This document shows positions 16,239-25,417 of a stretch of 64,000 nucleotides of DNA, in pieces. The notes under the pieces are model-generated. The model ran no database searches. It saw only the letters and a list, made by a program, of their open reading frames with translations, and was not told the DNA's origin. The stretch spans positions 248,001 to 312,000 of the forward strand of contig NZ_WBXO01000003.1 in assembly GCF_008933955.1 (NCBI RefSeq), written 5' to 3'. The DNA comes from Heliorestis acidaminivorans. Lineage in GTDB: Bacteria; Bacillota; Desulfitobacteriia; Heliobacteriales; Heliobacteriaceae. The number at the start of each line of letters is the position of its first letter. The first letter of the stretch is position 1. Both the position numbers and the translations under genes were made by a program.

Positions 16239-18650
16239 ATGAGTCTATTCAAAAAACCGTTATTCGTAAGGTTGTTCGCACTCCTTACCATGGCCGTCCT
16301 GCTTCTAACCCTTACGGGCTGCCAAAACCGCCCCCCTAGTGATGCCCCGGCGCCCCAGAATACCGGAACAGTGACTGTCGGTGCGCTACTACCGCTTACG
16401 GGCTCATGGGAAACTCACGGCCAGAGCGCCGCGTCGGCCTTAGAAGCGGCCCAAGATGTAATCCGCTCCCACTGGGCCGACGAGCAATTGAACATAACCG
16501 TAACCACGCTAGATACCGCCAGTGATCCTGCTACGGCTCTCACCCAACTCGAGGCGTTGCACCAGCAGGGCATTCGTATCGTGATCGGGCCCATGAGCAG
16601 CGCCGAAGCCGCCCACGTCCGCGATTTTGCCGATCAGAACGATATACTGCTGATCAGCCCATCGGCCACCGCCTCCCAGTTGTCCCAGAACGATAACCTA
16701 CTCAAGCTTTCGCCCACAGACAAACACCAGTCCGATGCCCTGATCCGGCTGATGAAAAAAGACGCTATCCGACAATTGGCTGTTTTGCACATTGATGACA
16801 TCTACGGCCATAGCTTTTACAGTGAGCTGACCCAGGCCGTTGGCGATGCCGGCATTACGTTGTTGCCTGGCCTTTCACTGGCTCCGGCGTCTCCAGACTA
16901 CCCCGGTGCCCTTACCCAATTGGAAAAGCAATTAGCCGACCAGCCCATTACCTCCACGGCAGTACTGCTTATCGAAAGCGACCAAAGAGCTAAAGCCCTG
17001 ATCCAGACCATACCGTCCGACAGCCCTGTTCGACAAGTCAAATGGTACGCCGGCGACGCCATCATCGGTTCCGAAGGCTTTTTAGCGGACGCACAAGTGG
17101 CCAGTTTCGCTGCTACCACCTCCCTCGAAGGCTTTACATTGGCACTGGACGGCGATCTCTTTGACGCCAGCCTGCCACTGACCCAGAGAATCATCGCCGA
17201 CCGCCATCAAGGACCAATTTCTCCCTACGCCCTGACCACGTGGGACGCCCTTTGGCTTATCGCCCATACGCACCAGTTGGCTACAGGTGCTGACACAGCA
17301 ACTTTTAAAGCGGCACTACTTGAAGAATCGCACCGTTTTGGTAATGCCTTCAGCTTTCTCAATCCTCTTGACGAAAACGGCGATACCGTACCAGCCCGTT
17401 ACGCGCGGTTCCGGGCATCAGAAAAACCAAGTGGCGGCTATCAGTGGCAACTTACCGGTGCCTATGTTCGCTCGGCCCACTTTGATCCTTTTGTAACGGA
17501 CATTCAAAAATCCTACACCACCGAAACTGGTACCGCTGTCATAGGGGCTTTGCTCCCACTCACCGGCCAGTCTTCGGAAATGGGCCTAGAGGCCCGTCAG
17601 GTGCTGGATTTGGCCGCTAGTGTGGCCAACAAATATTTGACTGTTCGGGCACCAGGTCTGACCTTTTCGCTAGAAATCCGTGACACGGCCGGCGATCCCC
17701 AGCAGGCACTACAAGTCCTCACCGAGCTTCATGAACGCGGCATCAACGCCTTCGTCGGTCCTTACAGCAGTGCTGAACTGAAAGCCGTAGAATCCTTTGC
17801 TACCGAAAATGGTATCACACTGATCAGCCCAGCCGCCACCGCCCCATCACTAGCCGCCAAGAACCGGATTATGCGTTTGGCCGTTAACGACACCATGCAG
17901 GTCAACGCACTAATTAGCCTGCTTACGGAACAAGGCCTGACCGAAGTAATCGTTCTACATCGCGACGACATCTACGGCCGGGAACTGGCCCAGACATTTG
18001 CAGCTTCTTTTGAAGGCCGCACCAACCTGCTGGCATACGACCCCAGTGCCGTTAATACCGCCGAAATTGTTGCATCTGCCAGCCAGCTTATTTCTGGAGA
18101 TGCCAGCAAAACAGCGGTCTTGGCCGCTTCATTTGAAGAAATCAGTGATATCCTGCAAGCTGTCCCCGATGAAAACCCCTTGCTGGATCTTAGATGGTTT
18201 GGCACTGACGGCACCGCCCGGTTGAGTACATTGATCAATAACCAAGACATTGCCACCAAAGGGGCCCAAATTCGCTTTACTGCCTCTTCCTTCACCCATC
18301 ACGGCGATGCTTTTGCAGCCATTCACCCCTCACTAACCGCCAACATCCCCGAACGCAAAAAACCGCTCACCGATTACGGCATCAACACCTACGATGCTTA
18401 CTGGTTCCTAGCCGCTACGTTGGCGGAAACTGGTCCCCAGGCTACGGCTGATCAGATCTGGTCCACCCTCACACGCTCACCTTACTTTATCGGAACTGGG
18501 GGACCCTTCACCGTCGATGAAAACAGTGACCGCACCATTGGCTCCTTCCACTTCCATTCCATCGTAGAAAAAGACGGCGGCTATCAATGGAAACTGACTG
18601 CCTGGTACCAAAACACCTACCAGAAGCAAGGTGTGTTGGAAACCTATTAG
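16239..18650 (+). CDS. Lipoprotein with two tandem LivJ-type binding domains
   Basis: An 803-residue protein. A lipoprotein signal (LLLTLTGC) is followed by two periplasmic-binding type-I (branched-chain amino acid receptor-like) domains, each starting GALLPLTG (about residues 45 and 440). Each contains a paired motif: GPMSSAEA and LLISPSATAS in the first, GPYSSAEL and TLISPAATAP in the second; and DDIYG in both. The duplication is obvious. No permease or ATPase genes lie nearby, so it may act as a receptor rather than in transport. The start at 16239 follows GAGGGGG; the longer open frame lacks a signal peptide. The gene is visibly richer in G and C than its neighbours, which suggests transfer. 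Confidence 0.85.
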   Translation: MSLFKKPLFVRLFALLTMAVLLLTLTGCQNRPPSDAPAPQNTGTVTVGALLPLTGSWETHGQSAASALEAAQDVIRSHWADEQLNITVTTLDTASDPATALTQLEALHQQGIRIVIGPMSSAEAAHVRDFADQNDILLISPSATASQLSQNDNLLKLSPTDKHQSDALIRLMKKDAIRQLAVLHIDDIYGHSFYSELTQAVGDAGITLLPGLSLAPASPDYPGALTQLEKQLADQPITSTAVLLIESDQRAKALIQTIPSDSPVRQVKWYAGDAIIGSEGFLADAQVASFAATTSLEGFTLALDGDLFDASLPLTQRIIADRHQGPISPYALTTWDALWLIAHTHQLATGADTATFKAALLEESHRFGNAFSFLNPLDENGDTVPARYARFRASEKPSGGYQWQLTGAYVRSAHFDPFVTDIQKSYTTETGTAVIGALLPLTGQSSEMGLEARQVLDLAASVANKYLTVRAPGLTFSLEIRDTAGDPQQALQVLTELHERGINAFVGPYSSAELKAVESFATENGITLISPAATAPSLAAKNRIMRLAVNDTMQVNALISLLTEQGLTEVIVLHRDDIYGRELAQTFAASFEGRTNLLAYDPSAVNTAEIVASASQLISGDASKTAVLAASFEEISDILQAVPDENPLLDLRWFGTDGTARLSTLINNQDIATKGAQIRFTASSFTHHGDAFAAIHPSLTANIPERKKPLTDYGINTYDAYWFLAATLAETGPQATADQIWSTLTRSPYFIGTGGPFTVDENSDRTIGSFHFHSIVEKDGGYQWKLTAWYQNTYQKQGVLETY

Positions 18651-18654
18651 CCTG

Positions 18655-18885
18655 ACCAATTCGGCTTGTTCATCACCCTTGGCGATTCTTCTCTCTACTT
18701 CTTGCAGACTTTTGGTGCCTAGATAAGGGCTTTAACAAACCACCACGAGCTACAACAGCATCTAAGGTAGACAAAGAGACTTGTGCCTTGCTAATCCGAT
18801 CTAATATCAATTGCAACCGATAGGGCAATTGGTCTATGACCTCTGGCTTGGGTACGCTTTCTGAACAGGTTGTAAAAGTTCACGC
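18655..18885 (-). pseudogene. Butyrate kinase remnant with internal deletion
   Basis: Read on the minus strand, the DNA encodes PEVIDQLPYRLQLILDR... then LSTLDAVVARGGLLKP, matching the N-terminal region of butyrate kinase (the V-x-R-G-G-L-L-x-P motif). After a frame change it encodes L-G-T-K-S-L-Q-E-V-E-R-R-I-A-K-G-D-E-Q-A-E, which resembles the later A-R-E-V-E-x-x-I-x-x-G-D-E-x-A motif normally some 190 residues further on. The true N-terminus and the middle are absent. It lies tail-to-tail with the GC-rich lipoprotein gene. A related acetate kinase origin is less likely. Confidence 0.6.
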
Positions 18886-18912
18886 CAACTAACAAGTGAG
18901 TAGACTTATCTT

Positions 18913-18952
18913 AAAAAAAAGAGAGCACAGTAGTGAATCTACTGATGCTCTC
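18913..18952. terminator. Bidirectional hairpin after the remnant
   Basis: GAGAGCACAGTAG pairs with CTACTGATGCTCTC across five bases (one bulge). There are eight T residues after the stem on the minus strand and a weaker T-rich tract on the plus strand. The following 18953-19181 interval carries no gene and only loose inverted sequences (TTGCATC/GATGCAA, GGCTTCT/AGAAGCC) before nrfH. Confidence 0.7.
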
Positions 18953-19181
18953 TTCTGCTTTTTATAAGGTCAAAGCCCCTGTTTTAGCTACCCTAAAAAA
19001 TAACTTCCTCCGGTTTGCATCTTTTTTAAATGGCTCTGTTCTAAAAACAAAACAACTTTTTTATCATTTTTTAACAATTCCGTAGTTCATGGCGATGCAA
19101 GCGGGCGGCTTCTCTGTGTCATATCTACTAAATCGTGGATAAAAAGAAGCCTAAGCTCAAAAACTGAGACAGGGTGAGTCA

Positions 19182-19697
19182 ATGAATTGGGAAAAAATAT
19201 GGAAAAAAGAATGGAAAATGACCTGGTGGAAAGGTGCTATCATGGGTTTGTTTGTCCTCATTGCCATCGGTTTTGTGATCGGTCGACAGCCTTTAAAAGG
19301 TCTAGTCTATGCGCTCGATGCACCGGAACTTTGTGTTAGCTGTCATGTTATGGAGCCCCATTATGAATCATGGTACCACTCGTCCCATCGAGATGTACTT
19401 TGTAACGATTGTCATACACCTCATAATTTTGTTGGAAAATGGGTTACCAAAGCACGAGCTGGTATTGTCGATACCTGGGTTTATTATGTAGGCCCTATGC
19501 CAGCGCAGTTTCGAGCCAAACCTCATACCCAACAAATTTTGCATGATAATTGTGTACGTTGTCATAACCATCTTATTGGTCGCATTGGTGACACTTTGCA
19601 TGGTGAAGGAGCTTTTTGTTTTTCCTGTCACCGCCATGTGCCCCATGGTATACAAACGGGTCTAGGACCCAATCCTCTGGAATTAGATTGGAGGTAA
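19182..19697 (+). CDS. nrfH: Cytochrome c nitrite reductase small subunit NrfH
   Basis: A 171-residue tetraheme cytochrome of the NapC/NirT family. One N-terminal membrane helix (about residues 17-35, GAIMGLFVLIAIGFVIG) anchors it. Four heme sites follow: CVSCH (51-55), CNDCH, CVRCH and CFSCH. NrfH oxidises menaquinol and passes electrons to NrfA on the outer face of the membrane. The start has a GGGTGAG sequence upstream. nrfA follows after six bases, the standard order. Confidence 0.95.
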   Translation: MNWEKIWKKEWKMTWWKGAIMGLFVLIAIGFVIGRQPLKGLVYALDAPELCVSCHVMEPHYESWYHSSHRDVLCNDCHTPHNFVGKWVTKARAGIVDTWVYYVGPMPAQFRAKPHTQQILHDNCVRCHNHLIGRIGDTLHGEGAFCFSCHRHVPHGIQTGLGPNPLELDWR

Positions 19698-19703
19698 CTT
19701 TAT

Positions 19704-21035
19704 ATGGTCAGTAGAAAATATATTCTTCTTCTTTGGTCTGTTCTTTTTCTCTTCTTTATTGTCTATTTGTCGGGATGTACCCTCTTGCAAAATCGTCAAG
19801 CGGAAAGAGCGCCTGTGGAGCTTAGTGAATTTGAAGCCGATCCCGCTGTCTGGGGCCGCCTTTATCCTGATCATTATGACTCTTATCTGCAGAATTACAT
19901 GATTTCTCGTACCGAATATGGTGGTTCTGATATGTATTCCAAGCTTGAACGGGAGCCTTTACTGCGTATTATCTTTAATGGTTTTGGCTTTTCAAAAGAG
20001 TATAACGAAGATCGTGGCCATATTTACTCCCTAGAAGATATTAAGCTGATTGATCCAGCTCGTAAAAGTGTGGGCACTTGCATCACATGTAAAACTTCGG
20101 ATTTCAAGCGGATTTATCATGACCACGGTGAAAATTATTACACCATGGCCATAACAGACTTGTTAGACCAATCTCAGCATCCTGTTTCTTGCTTAGATTG
20201 TCACCATCCTGAAACGAATGAACTGGTGATTACGCGCCCCGCTTTAATTGAAGCTTTTGAGCGTCAAGGCCGTGATATTACAAAAGCTACGCGCAATGAA
20301 ATGCGAAGCCTCGTTTGTGCTCAATGCCATGTGGAATATTATTTTGAACCAGAGACGAAAAAGCTTGTTTTCCCTTGGGATCAAGGTGTCAAAGCCGATG
20401 AAATCTATGCTTATTTTGAAGAAATTGGTTTTTCCGATTGGGTCCACCCTGATTCACAAACACCGGTTTTGAAAGCACAGCATCCTGATTGGGAGCTCAA
20501 TCAAGGCAGTGTTCATCAACAAAATGGTGTCTCTTGTTCCGATTGTCATATGCCTTATGTTCGTGTAGGCGCCATGAAAATTTCTTCTCATTGGTGGACA
20601 AGTCCTTTGCATAATCTTCAAGAATCTTGTGGCACTTGCCATCGCCAATCGGAAGATTATCTCAAAGAACGTATTCTGTATACACAGCGCCGTGTTTATG
20701 ATCAAATGATGAAGGCTCAACAATCTGTGACCGGTGCTATTCAATCGATTGCACAAGCGATGGATCAAGCAAATGTAGACGAGAGCAAACTGAACGAAGC
20801 TCGTGCTTTGCATCGCGAAGCACAGTGGTATGTAGATTTTATTTCTTCAGAAAACTCCATGGGCTTTCACAATCCTCAGGAAGCATTACGAATTCTAGCT
20901 GATAGCCAGCGTCTAGCTGGAGAAGCCAGAGTAAAGGCTCTAGAGTCTTTAACAGGCCAATCTCTTCCCGAGTTGTTAGAGCCTGAGAACCCTGGTTTTT
21001 ATACAACACAAGAAGATCGCAATCCACCGCAGTAG
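19704..21035 (+). CDS. nrfA: Ammonia-forming cytochrome c nitrite reductase NrfA
   Basis: A 443-residue pentaheme enzyme that reduces nitrite to ammonium with six electrons. A lipoprotein signal (YLSGC, cysteine about residue 25) fits attachment outside a Gram-positive membrane. The active-site heme has the diagnostic CITCK lysine-ligand motif, and four regular sites follow (CLDCH, CAQCH, CSDCH, CGTCH). The catalytic neighbourhood V-E-Y-Y-F and K-A-Q-H-P-D, and the heme-ligand histidine in G-S-V-H-Q-Q, are present. A hairpin 50 bases after the stop ends the nrfHA transcript. Confidence 0.96.
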   Translation: MVSRKYILLLWSVLFLFFIVYLSGCTLLQNRQAERAPVELSEFEADPAVWGRLYPDHYDSYLQNYMISRTEYGGSDMYSKLEREPLLRIIFNGFGFSKEYNEDRGHIYSLEDIKLIDPARKSVGTCITCKTSDFKRIYHDHGENYYTMAITDLLDQSQHPVSCLDCHHPETNELVITRPALIEAFERQGRDITKATRNEMRSLVCAQCHVEYYFEPETKKLVFPWDQGVKADEIYAYFEEIGFSDWVHPDSQTPVLKAQHPDWELNQGSVHQQNGVSCSDCHMPYVRVGAMKISSHWWTSPLHNLQESCGTCHRQSEDYLKERILYTQRRVYDQMMKAQQSVTGAIQSIAQAMDQANVDESKLNEARALHREAQWYVDFISSENSMGFHNPQEALRILADSQRLAGEARVKALESLTGQSLPELLEPENPGFYTTQEDRNPPQ

Positions 21036-21038
21036 CCA

Positions 21039-21084
21039 GGGGGACGTTTCGCTTGCCTGTTCATAAGATCAAGACAATCGCCTA
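21039..21084. repeat. GGGGACGTTTCGCTTGCC motif plus 24-bp repeat
   Basis: GGGGACGTTTCGCTTGCC just after the nrfA stop recurs at 29156 after fixX. The following 24 bases (21061-21084, TTCATAAGATCAAGACAATC..) recur with one difference at 25362-25385 upstream of fixA. Confidence 0.7.
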
Positions 21085-21126
21085 AGAAAAGCACCTACTG
21101 AAATCCCCCAGTAGGTGCTTTTCTTA
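21085..21126 (+). terminator. Intrinsic terminator of nrfHA
   Basis: AAGAAAAGCACCTACTG pairs perfectly with CAGTAGGTGCTTTTCTT around an eight-base loop. The T-rich 3' arm supports termination on the plus strand, and A-rich 5' arm allows it on the minus strand as well. Confidence 0.85.
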
Positions 21127-21192
21127 TAAATTCTATTTTCATCTTTGATGATTTTTCGCGGTGTTGGACCCTGGCTGCCCTCAGGCTATTTC

Positions 21193-23301
21193 TTACAATT
21201 TAAATTTCTTCACCAGACGATCAAGCTCTTCGGCCATTTGAGCTTGATTGACAGCTGTATTGGTTACGTCATTTATGGCTTCGCTCGTATGCTCGGCGCC
21301 TCGGGCGATTTCGGTAGTGCCTCTATTGGCTTGATTTACCATTTCTGTTACTTGTACCATTGCGTTTGATACTTCTGTTGTTGATGCTAAGACTTCTTTC
21401 GTTAGCTTTGATGTTTCTGTCACAATTTGCTGAAATGCCTGAGCATCTTGCTGGTACTGAGCGCCTACTTCGACGAAAGATTCGTAATCTCTTTTCACTT
21501 GTGTATTGAGAAAACTCATTACTTCTTGACTGCTTTCGACGAGCGATTCGATAGAAAGCTGTACTTTTCTCGTTACTTTTTGGATGTTTTGTACCGAGTC
21601 GGCTGAATGATTGGCCAATTTACGGACTTCATCAGCAACGACTGCAAAGCCTCGGCCTTGCTCGCCAGCATGAGATGCTTCTATGGCTGCATTCAAGGCC
21701 AAAAGGTTTGTTTGTGCCGATATATCAGCAATCGAATCGGCTAGATGAGCTATTTCTGTTACAATCTTTGCTTCTTTAATAGCCTGGTTCATTTTGCTGT
21801 TAATACTCTCATAGATATTGCCAGCTTGTTGGTACGATGTACCGGCTTTTGTTACCAAATCGTTGGCTCTGGCATTGACTTCTTGCGCTTTCGAACAAGA
21901 GACTGTCGCTTCTTGATAGAGCTGTGTTAAAGCAGTTACTGTTTCTTCGCTAGAAGCACTGATTTCTTCTGCTGAAGCTGAAAGAGTCTCCATGCTTGCA
22001 GAGATTTCTTCAGAAGAAGCGGATACTTCTTCCATATTGGCAGAAACCGTTTGAGTAGTGGCCGATAACTCTTGTCCTGACGCAGACAATTCTTCGGCTA
22101 CTTGGGCAATCCTTACGATGGCTTCCTTCATATTCTTTGTCATTGTTTCGACAGCTACGGCGATTTGGCCTACTTCATCACTTCTTGCCAAATCTTTTTC
22201 CGCCATCTTCGTTCTAAAGTCTCCCTGGGCTACATTCTCTAATCCTGTTAATGCATTGCGAAGAGGTGTCGCGATAAAGTGAGCCACCCAGTAGACGATA
22301 GCGCTCATAATTAGAATGCCTGCAAGACCGAATCCAATCTGCCAGAACAGCAAATCATTGGCTTTGGTATAGATTTCTTTCAAGGGAACCATAGCGCCTA
22401 CCGCCCAGGGCGTTGTACTGTTACCAATATAAAAAGGAACCGATGCTGTGACAATTTGCTCCCCAAGCAAATTAGAATATAATTCTGTAAGAATCGGCTC
22501 TTTCTTTCTTAGGGCATCGAGGACAGGGCTGTGTTTTCCACCATCAAGTTCAGCAATGTTGGTCCCCACGAAAGAAGTGTCTCGAAAGGTTACAAAAGTG
22601 CCCTCGTTGGTTATTAGATGTACTGAGCCACTGTCAAAGATTTTTACAGCTTCATGCTTTTCGATAAAGGTATGTAGAGCGACGTCGATCCCAACAACTC
22701 CAACAAATCGATTGTCTAGCAAAACGGGCACGACAAGAGAAACAAGTGTAACCTCTTGGCCATCTACCAGGTAGGTATAAGGCTCCATAATTGTTTCTTC
22801 TCTCGTCGCTTTGGGGATAAGATAGTAATCACCATAGCCAGGTATTTCATAGTTGTCACAAGGTTGTAAAACAATGCGATTTCCGCTTTTTACCCAGTAG
22901 GGAATAAAGCGACCTGTCTCGTCATGACCTGGTGCATTGATATAGGCTTGATCGTTTCCGTCGAAAGCGTTCGGTTCCCAGAGTGTCCAGACACCTAAGT
23001 ATTCCTCATTTTTTTCTACTAAGTTTCTCATAATTTGATGAGCTGTCTCTCGATCGGTCTGTCCTTTTTGTTGAAGCACTGCCATAGCTTCAGCGAGCGC
23101 TCTTGCTTCTGCCATGGGCTTGTCCAAAAAGTTTTTTGCTTCTGCTGCCTGCTCTTGAGCCAAAAGCAAAACTTCGTTATCGGAGAGTTCTTGTACTATC
23201 TGGCGAGTCATAAAAGCGCCACTCAGGATTGCGATTGTTAGAACAACAACAAGCGTTGATACAATAAATAAAAGCAATCGATCTTTAATGTTTAGCCTCA
23301 T
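21193..23301 (-). CDS. Methyl-accepting chemotaxis protein, double Cache type
   Basis: A 702-residue receptor: membrane helix at about residues 9-30, an extracytoplasmic dCache-like domain to about 315 ([15 protein letters not shown] and G-V-V-G-I-D-V-A-L motifs), a second helix ([18 protein letters not shown]), a HAMP linker and a long signalling coiled coil. The hairpin tip [20 protein letters not shown] is intact. Receptors of this kind often bind amino acids or other small polar ligands and signal to CheA. Its neighbours are nrfHA and another receptor; no che genes are in the window. Confidence 0.92.
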   Translation of the reverse strand: MRLNIKDRLLLFIVSTLVVVLTIAILSGAFMTRQIVQELSDNEVLLLAQEQAAEAKNFLDKPMAEARALAEAMAVLQQKGQTDRETAHQIMRNLVEKNEEYLGVWTLWEPNAFDGNDQAYINAPGHDETGRFIPYWVKSGNRIVLQPCDNYEIPGYGDYYLIPKATREETIMEPYTYLVDGQEVTLVSLVVPVLLDNRFVGVVGIDVALHTFIEKHEAVKIFDSGSVHLITNEGTFVTFRDTSFVGTNIAELDGGKHSPVLDALRKKEPILTELYSNLLGEQIVTASVPFYIGNSTTPWAVGAMVPLKEIYTKANDLLFWQIGFGLAGILIMSAIVYWVAHFIATPLRNALTGLENVAQGDFRTKMAEKDLARSDEVGQIAVAVETMTKNMKEAIVRIAQVAEELSASGQELSATTQTVSANMEEVSASSEEISASMETLSASAEEISASSEETVTALTQLYQEATVSCSKAQEVNARANDLVTKAGTSYQQAGNIYESINSKMNQAIKEAKIVTEIAHLADSIADISAQTNLLALNAAIEASHAGEQGRGFAVVADEVRKLANHSADSVQNIQKVTRKVQLSIESLVESSQEVMSFLNTQVKRDYESFVEVGAQYQQDAQAFQQIVTETSKLTKEVLASTTEVSNAMVQVTEMVNQANRGTTEIARGAEHTSEAINDVTNTAVNQAQMAEELDRLVKKFKL

Positions 23302-23522
23302 ACTTTTCCACGCTCTTTTCTTCTCCTTTTACTTTTCATGCTAGAGCTTGCCATGTTAAGATAGTAACATCATTCTTTAAAATTTGTAAGATGCTTTTGT
23401 CATATATTAAATTTTTTTATGCTTATGATACCTTTTTGTTTTAAATTCACCGATAAAGGGTACCTCTCCTCGACAGGGCTTCGTCTCTTCGGTTGCGTGG
23501 TCTATTGTACGTAGCAAACATT

Positions 23523-23565
23523 AAAACCACCTCTCCCAGTGAAAAAAACTGGATGAGGTGGTTTT
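23523..23565 (-). terminator. Intrinsic terminator after the PilJ-like receptor gene
   Basis: AAAACCACCTC..CCAGT pairs with ACTGG..GAGGTGGTTTT around an A-rich loop. The remaining 23302-23522 spacer shows no gene. Confidence 0.8.
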
Positions 23566-23600
23566 GTATTCTTCTGAGGTCGCTAAGTGCTTGGGTCCTA

Positions 23601-25202
23601 TTATTGCTTAAATTGCTTCATGCTAAGATTCATTTTGTCTGCCAAGATAGCGAGAGTATTGCTAGTCTCTGCAATTTGATCCATTGCCGCAGTTTGTTCT
23701 TCAACGGAAGCCAAGACTTCTTCCGTACTGGCAGCACTCTCTTCTGCAATTGCGGAAAGACTTTGAACCATAATAATGATGTTCTTATTTTTATTAGCTA
23801 GTTCATTGGTCGATTGACTGATACTCTCTATGTATTTCTTAATTGCATCAATTGCTTCTGCAATACCTGTGAATTTGGTTTCTGTAAAAGATACACTCTC
23901 CGACTGTACTTTCACGACCTCATCCATTTCACCTATTTTTTTGACTGCTGCATCCATTTTTATCGATAATAAATTGGTGATCTTTTCAATTTCAGAAGTG
24001 AAGCGATTTGAGTCTTCTGCTAACTTGCGTATTTCCTCTGCGACTACGGCAAATCCTCTTCCATGCTCACCAGCTCTTGCTGCTTCAATCGCTGCGTTTA
24101 ATGCCAAGAGATTCGTTTGATCTGAGATCTGTTTAATCATGAAGCTAGCGTTAACAATGGCCTTAGCACTTTCATTTACCTCTACAATGGTATCATGAAC
24201 CTCTTTCGCTGTTCTACCATTCTGAATGGTTTTTTCGATTAACTCTGAAAGAATGGTCGTTCCTTCGTTTTTAAGGCTGTTTACTTTTTCTACAGCAATG
24301 CCAAGCTCTCCTACCATTTTTTGATCCTTCGTAACCAACTGACCTAAGAAATTCATTTCATCTAAGCCTTTTTGAATTTCTAAGGCTTGGTTACTCGCCC
24401 CCTGCGCAATCTCTTCAACAGTTTTGGCAATTTGCATTGCTGAAGAAGATGACTCATTACTGATGGTGCTTAAAGCGGCAGAAGAATCGGCAAGTTTGTT
24501 GGAAGTTACTATTAATTCATCCATTAAGCTCTTAATATCATAGATCACCTTTTGGAAGGCTCTAGAAAGACCTCCTACTTCATCTTTCCGGTTTATAAAT
24601 TTTTCAGGTATATTTTCAGAAACGTCTAAATTCTCTATGATATGAATCAATTGCTTCAGTGGGTTTGAAATTCTTATTGAACTCATAAACCAAATAAGAA
24701 GTAGCAATAGTATGTTCATTGTCATCAGAGAAACTTGTATCGACTTAAGGGTTGTGACCTTTCTTTCCGAGAAAGCTTCCGCTGTTGCTACAGCTACATT
24801 CGTCGTCGCAAAATAGGTTTCACTTTCCTGAATTAGCTCCTCATAGTTTCCATTTTTACGAGCCAACTCAATTGTATTTTTTAGTGATAGCCATTCATGT
24901 TGCACTTTCGTCATTTCACGAATAAAGCTTTCGTCAGTGGCTTTCGGTAAACCAAGGGCTTCGTCACCATTGATAAGACCATTGATTAATGTATCTAAGC
25001 GATGTACTAAATCATCATTGGGCTGATTCGCCAGCTCAAGCTTTACTAGTCTCTGTGTTGCTCCTCGGACAATGCCTGCAGAGTTAATTACTGAGCCATC
25101 TTGTTGCATTTTATCGAGCTGATAAAAAACAACGACAGTACTTGTAATTGAAAAAATAAGTAAGAATATTACAATAATGCGTAGGGTTGTACTTATTTTC
25201 AT
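23601..25202 (-). CDS. Methyl-accepting chemotaxis protein with PilJ/NarX-like sensor
   Basis: A 533-residue receptor. The N-terminal helix (residues about 7-26) is followed by [19 protein letters not shown], a stretch resembling the P-box region of nitrate/nitrite sensors of the NarX/PilJ type (I-N-x-A-G-x-x-R-x-x-x-Q-R). The sensor domain is a helical bundle of about 140 residues. A second helix ([18 protein letters not shown]), HAMP and a signalling domain with the intact tip [20 protein letters not shown] follow. Its position near nrfHA makes a nitrogen oxyanion ligand possible, but this is inference. Confidence 0.9.
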   Translation of the reverse strand: MKISTTLRIIVIFLLIFSITSTVVVFYQLDKMQQDGSVINSAGIVRGATQRLVKLELANQPNDDLVHRLDTLINGLINGDEALGLPKATDESFIREMTKVQHEWLSLKNTIELARKNGNYEELIQESETYFATTNVAVATAEAFSERKVTTLKSIQVSLMTMNILLLLLIWFMSSIRISNPLKQLIHIIENLDVSENIPEKFINRKDEVGGLSRAFQKVIYDIKSLMDELIVTSNKLADSSAALSTISNESSSSAMQIAKTVEEIAQGASNQALEIQKGLDEMNFLGQLVTKDQKMVGELGIAVEKVNSLKNEGTTILSELIEKTIQNGRTAKEVHDTIVEVNESAKAIVNASFMIKQISDQTNLLALNAAIEAARAGEHGRGFAVVAEEIRKLAEDSNRFTSEIEKITNLLSIKMDAAVKKIGEMDEVVKVQSESVSFTETKFTGIAEAIDAIKKYIESISQSTNELANKNKNIIIMVQSLSAIAEESAASTEEVLASVEEQTAAMDQIAETSNTLAILADKMNLSMKQFKQ

Positions 25203-25361
25203 ATATCATCCCCCTATAAGGCCTATATGTCCTAATTATAGCAGAAAGTACTGTACTAAGCCCAATTTTCGCAATCTTTTAATGGCCATCATTATTTGAA
25301 ATGAGATACTTTTTGATAAATTTTTCCTTCCGTCGATTTCTTGGACAAGCCCCTGCCTTTA

Positions 25362-25385
25362 TTCATAAGGTCAAGACAATCGCCT
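25362..25385. repeat. 24-bp repeat upstream of fixA
   Basis: TTCATAAGGTCAAGACAATC.. matches 21061-21084 in 23 of 24 positions. It lies about 35 bases before the fixA start, within the probable fix leader. Confidence 0.65.
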
Positions 25386-25417
25386 TTTACATGATTTCTT
25401 TTCTAAGGTGGAAGATT

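Noticed and set aside
18953-19181. Possible riboswitch before nrfH (inverted TTGCATC/GATGCAA and GGCTTCT/AGAAGCC)
   Set aside because: Does not match the cyclic di-GMP, Moco or cobalamin consensus by eye; stems are loose.
25342-25358. Sigma-54-like promoter before fixA (GG-N10-GC)
   Set aside because: Only the GG/GC spacing fits; TTGGAC and CTGCC are poor matches and no activator gene is in the window.
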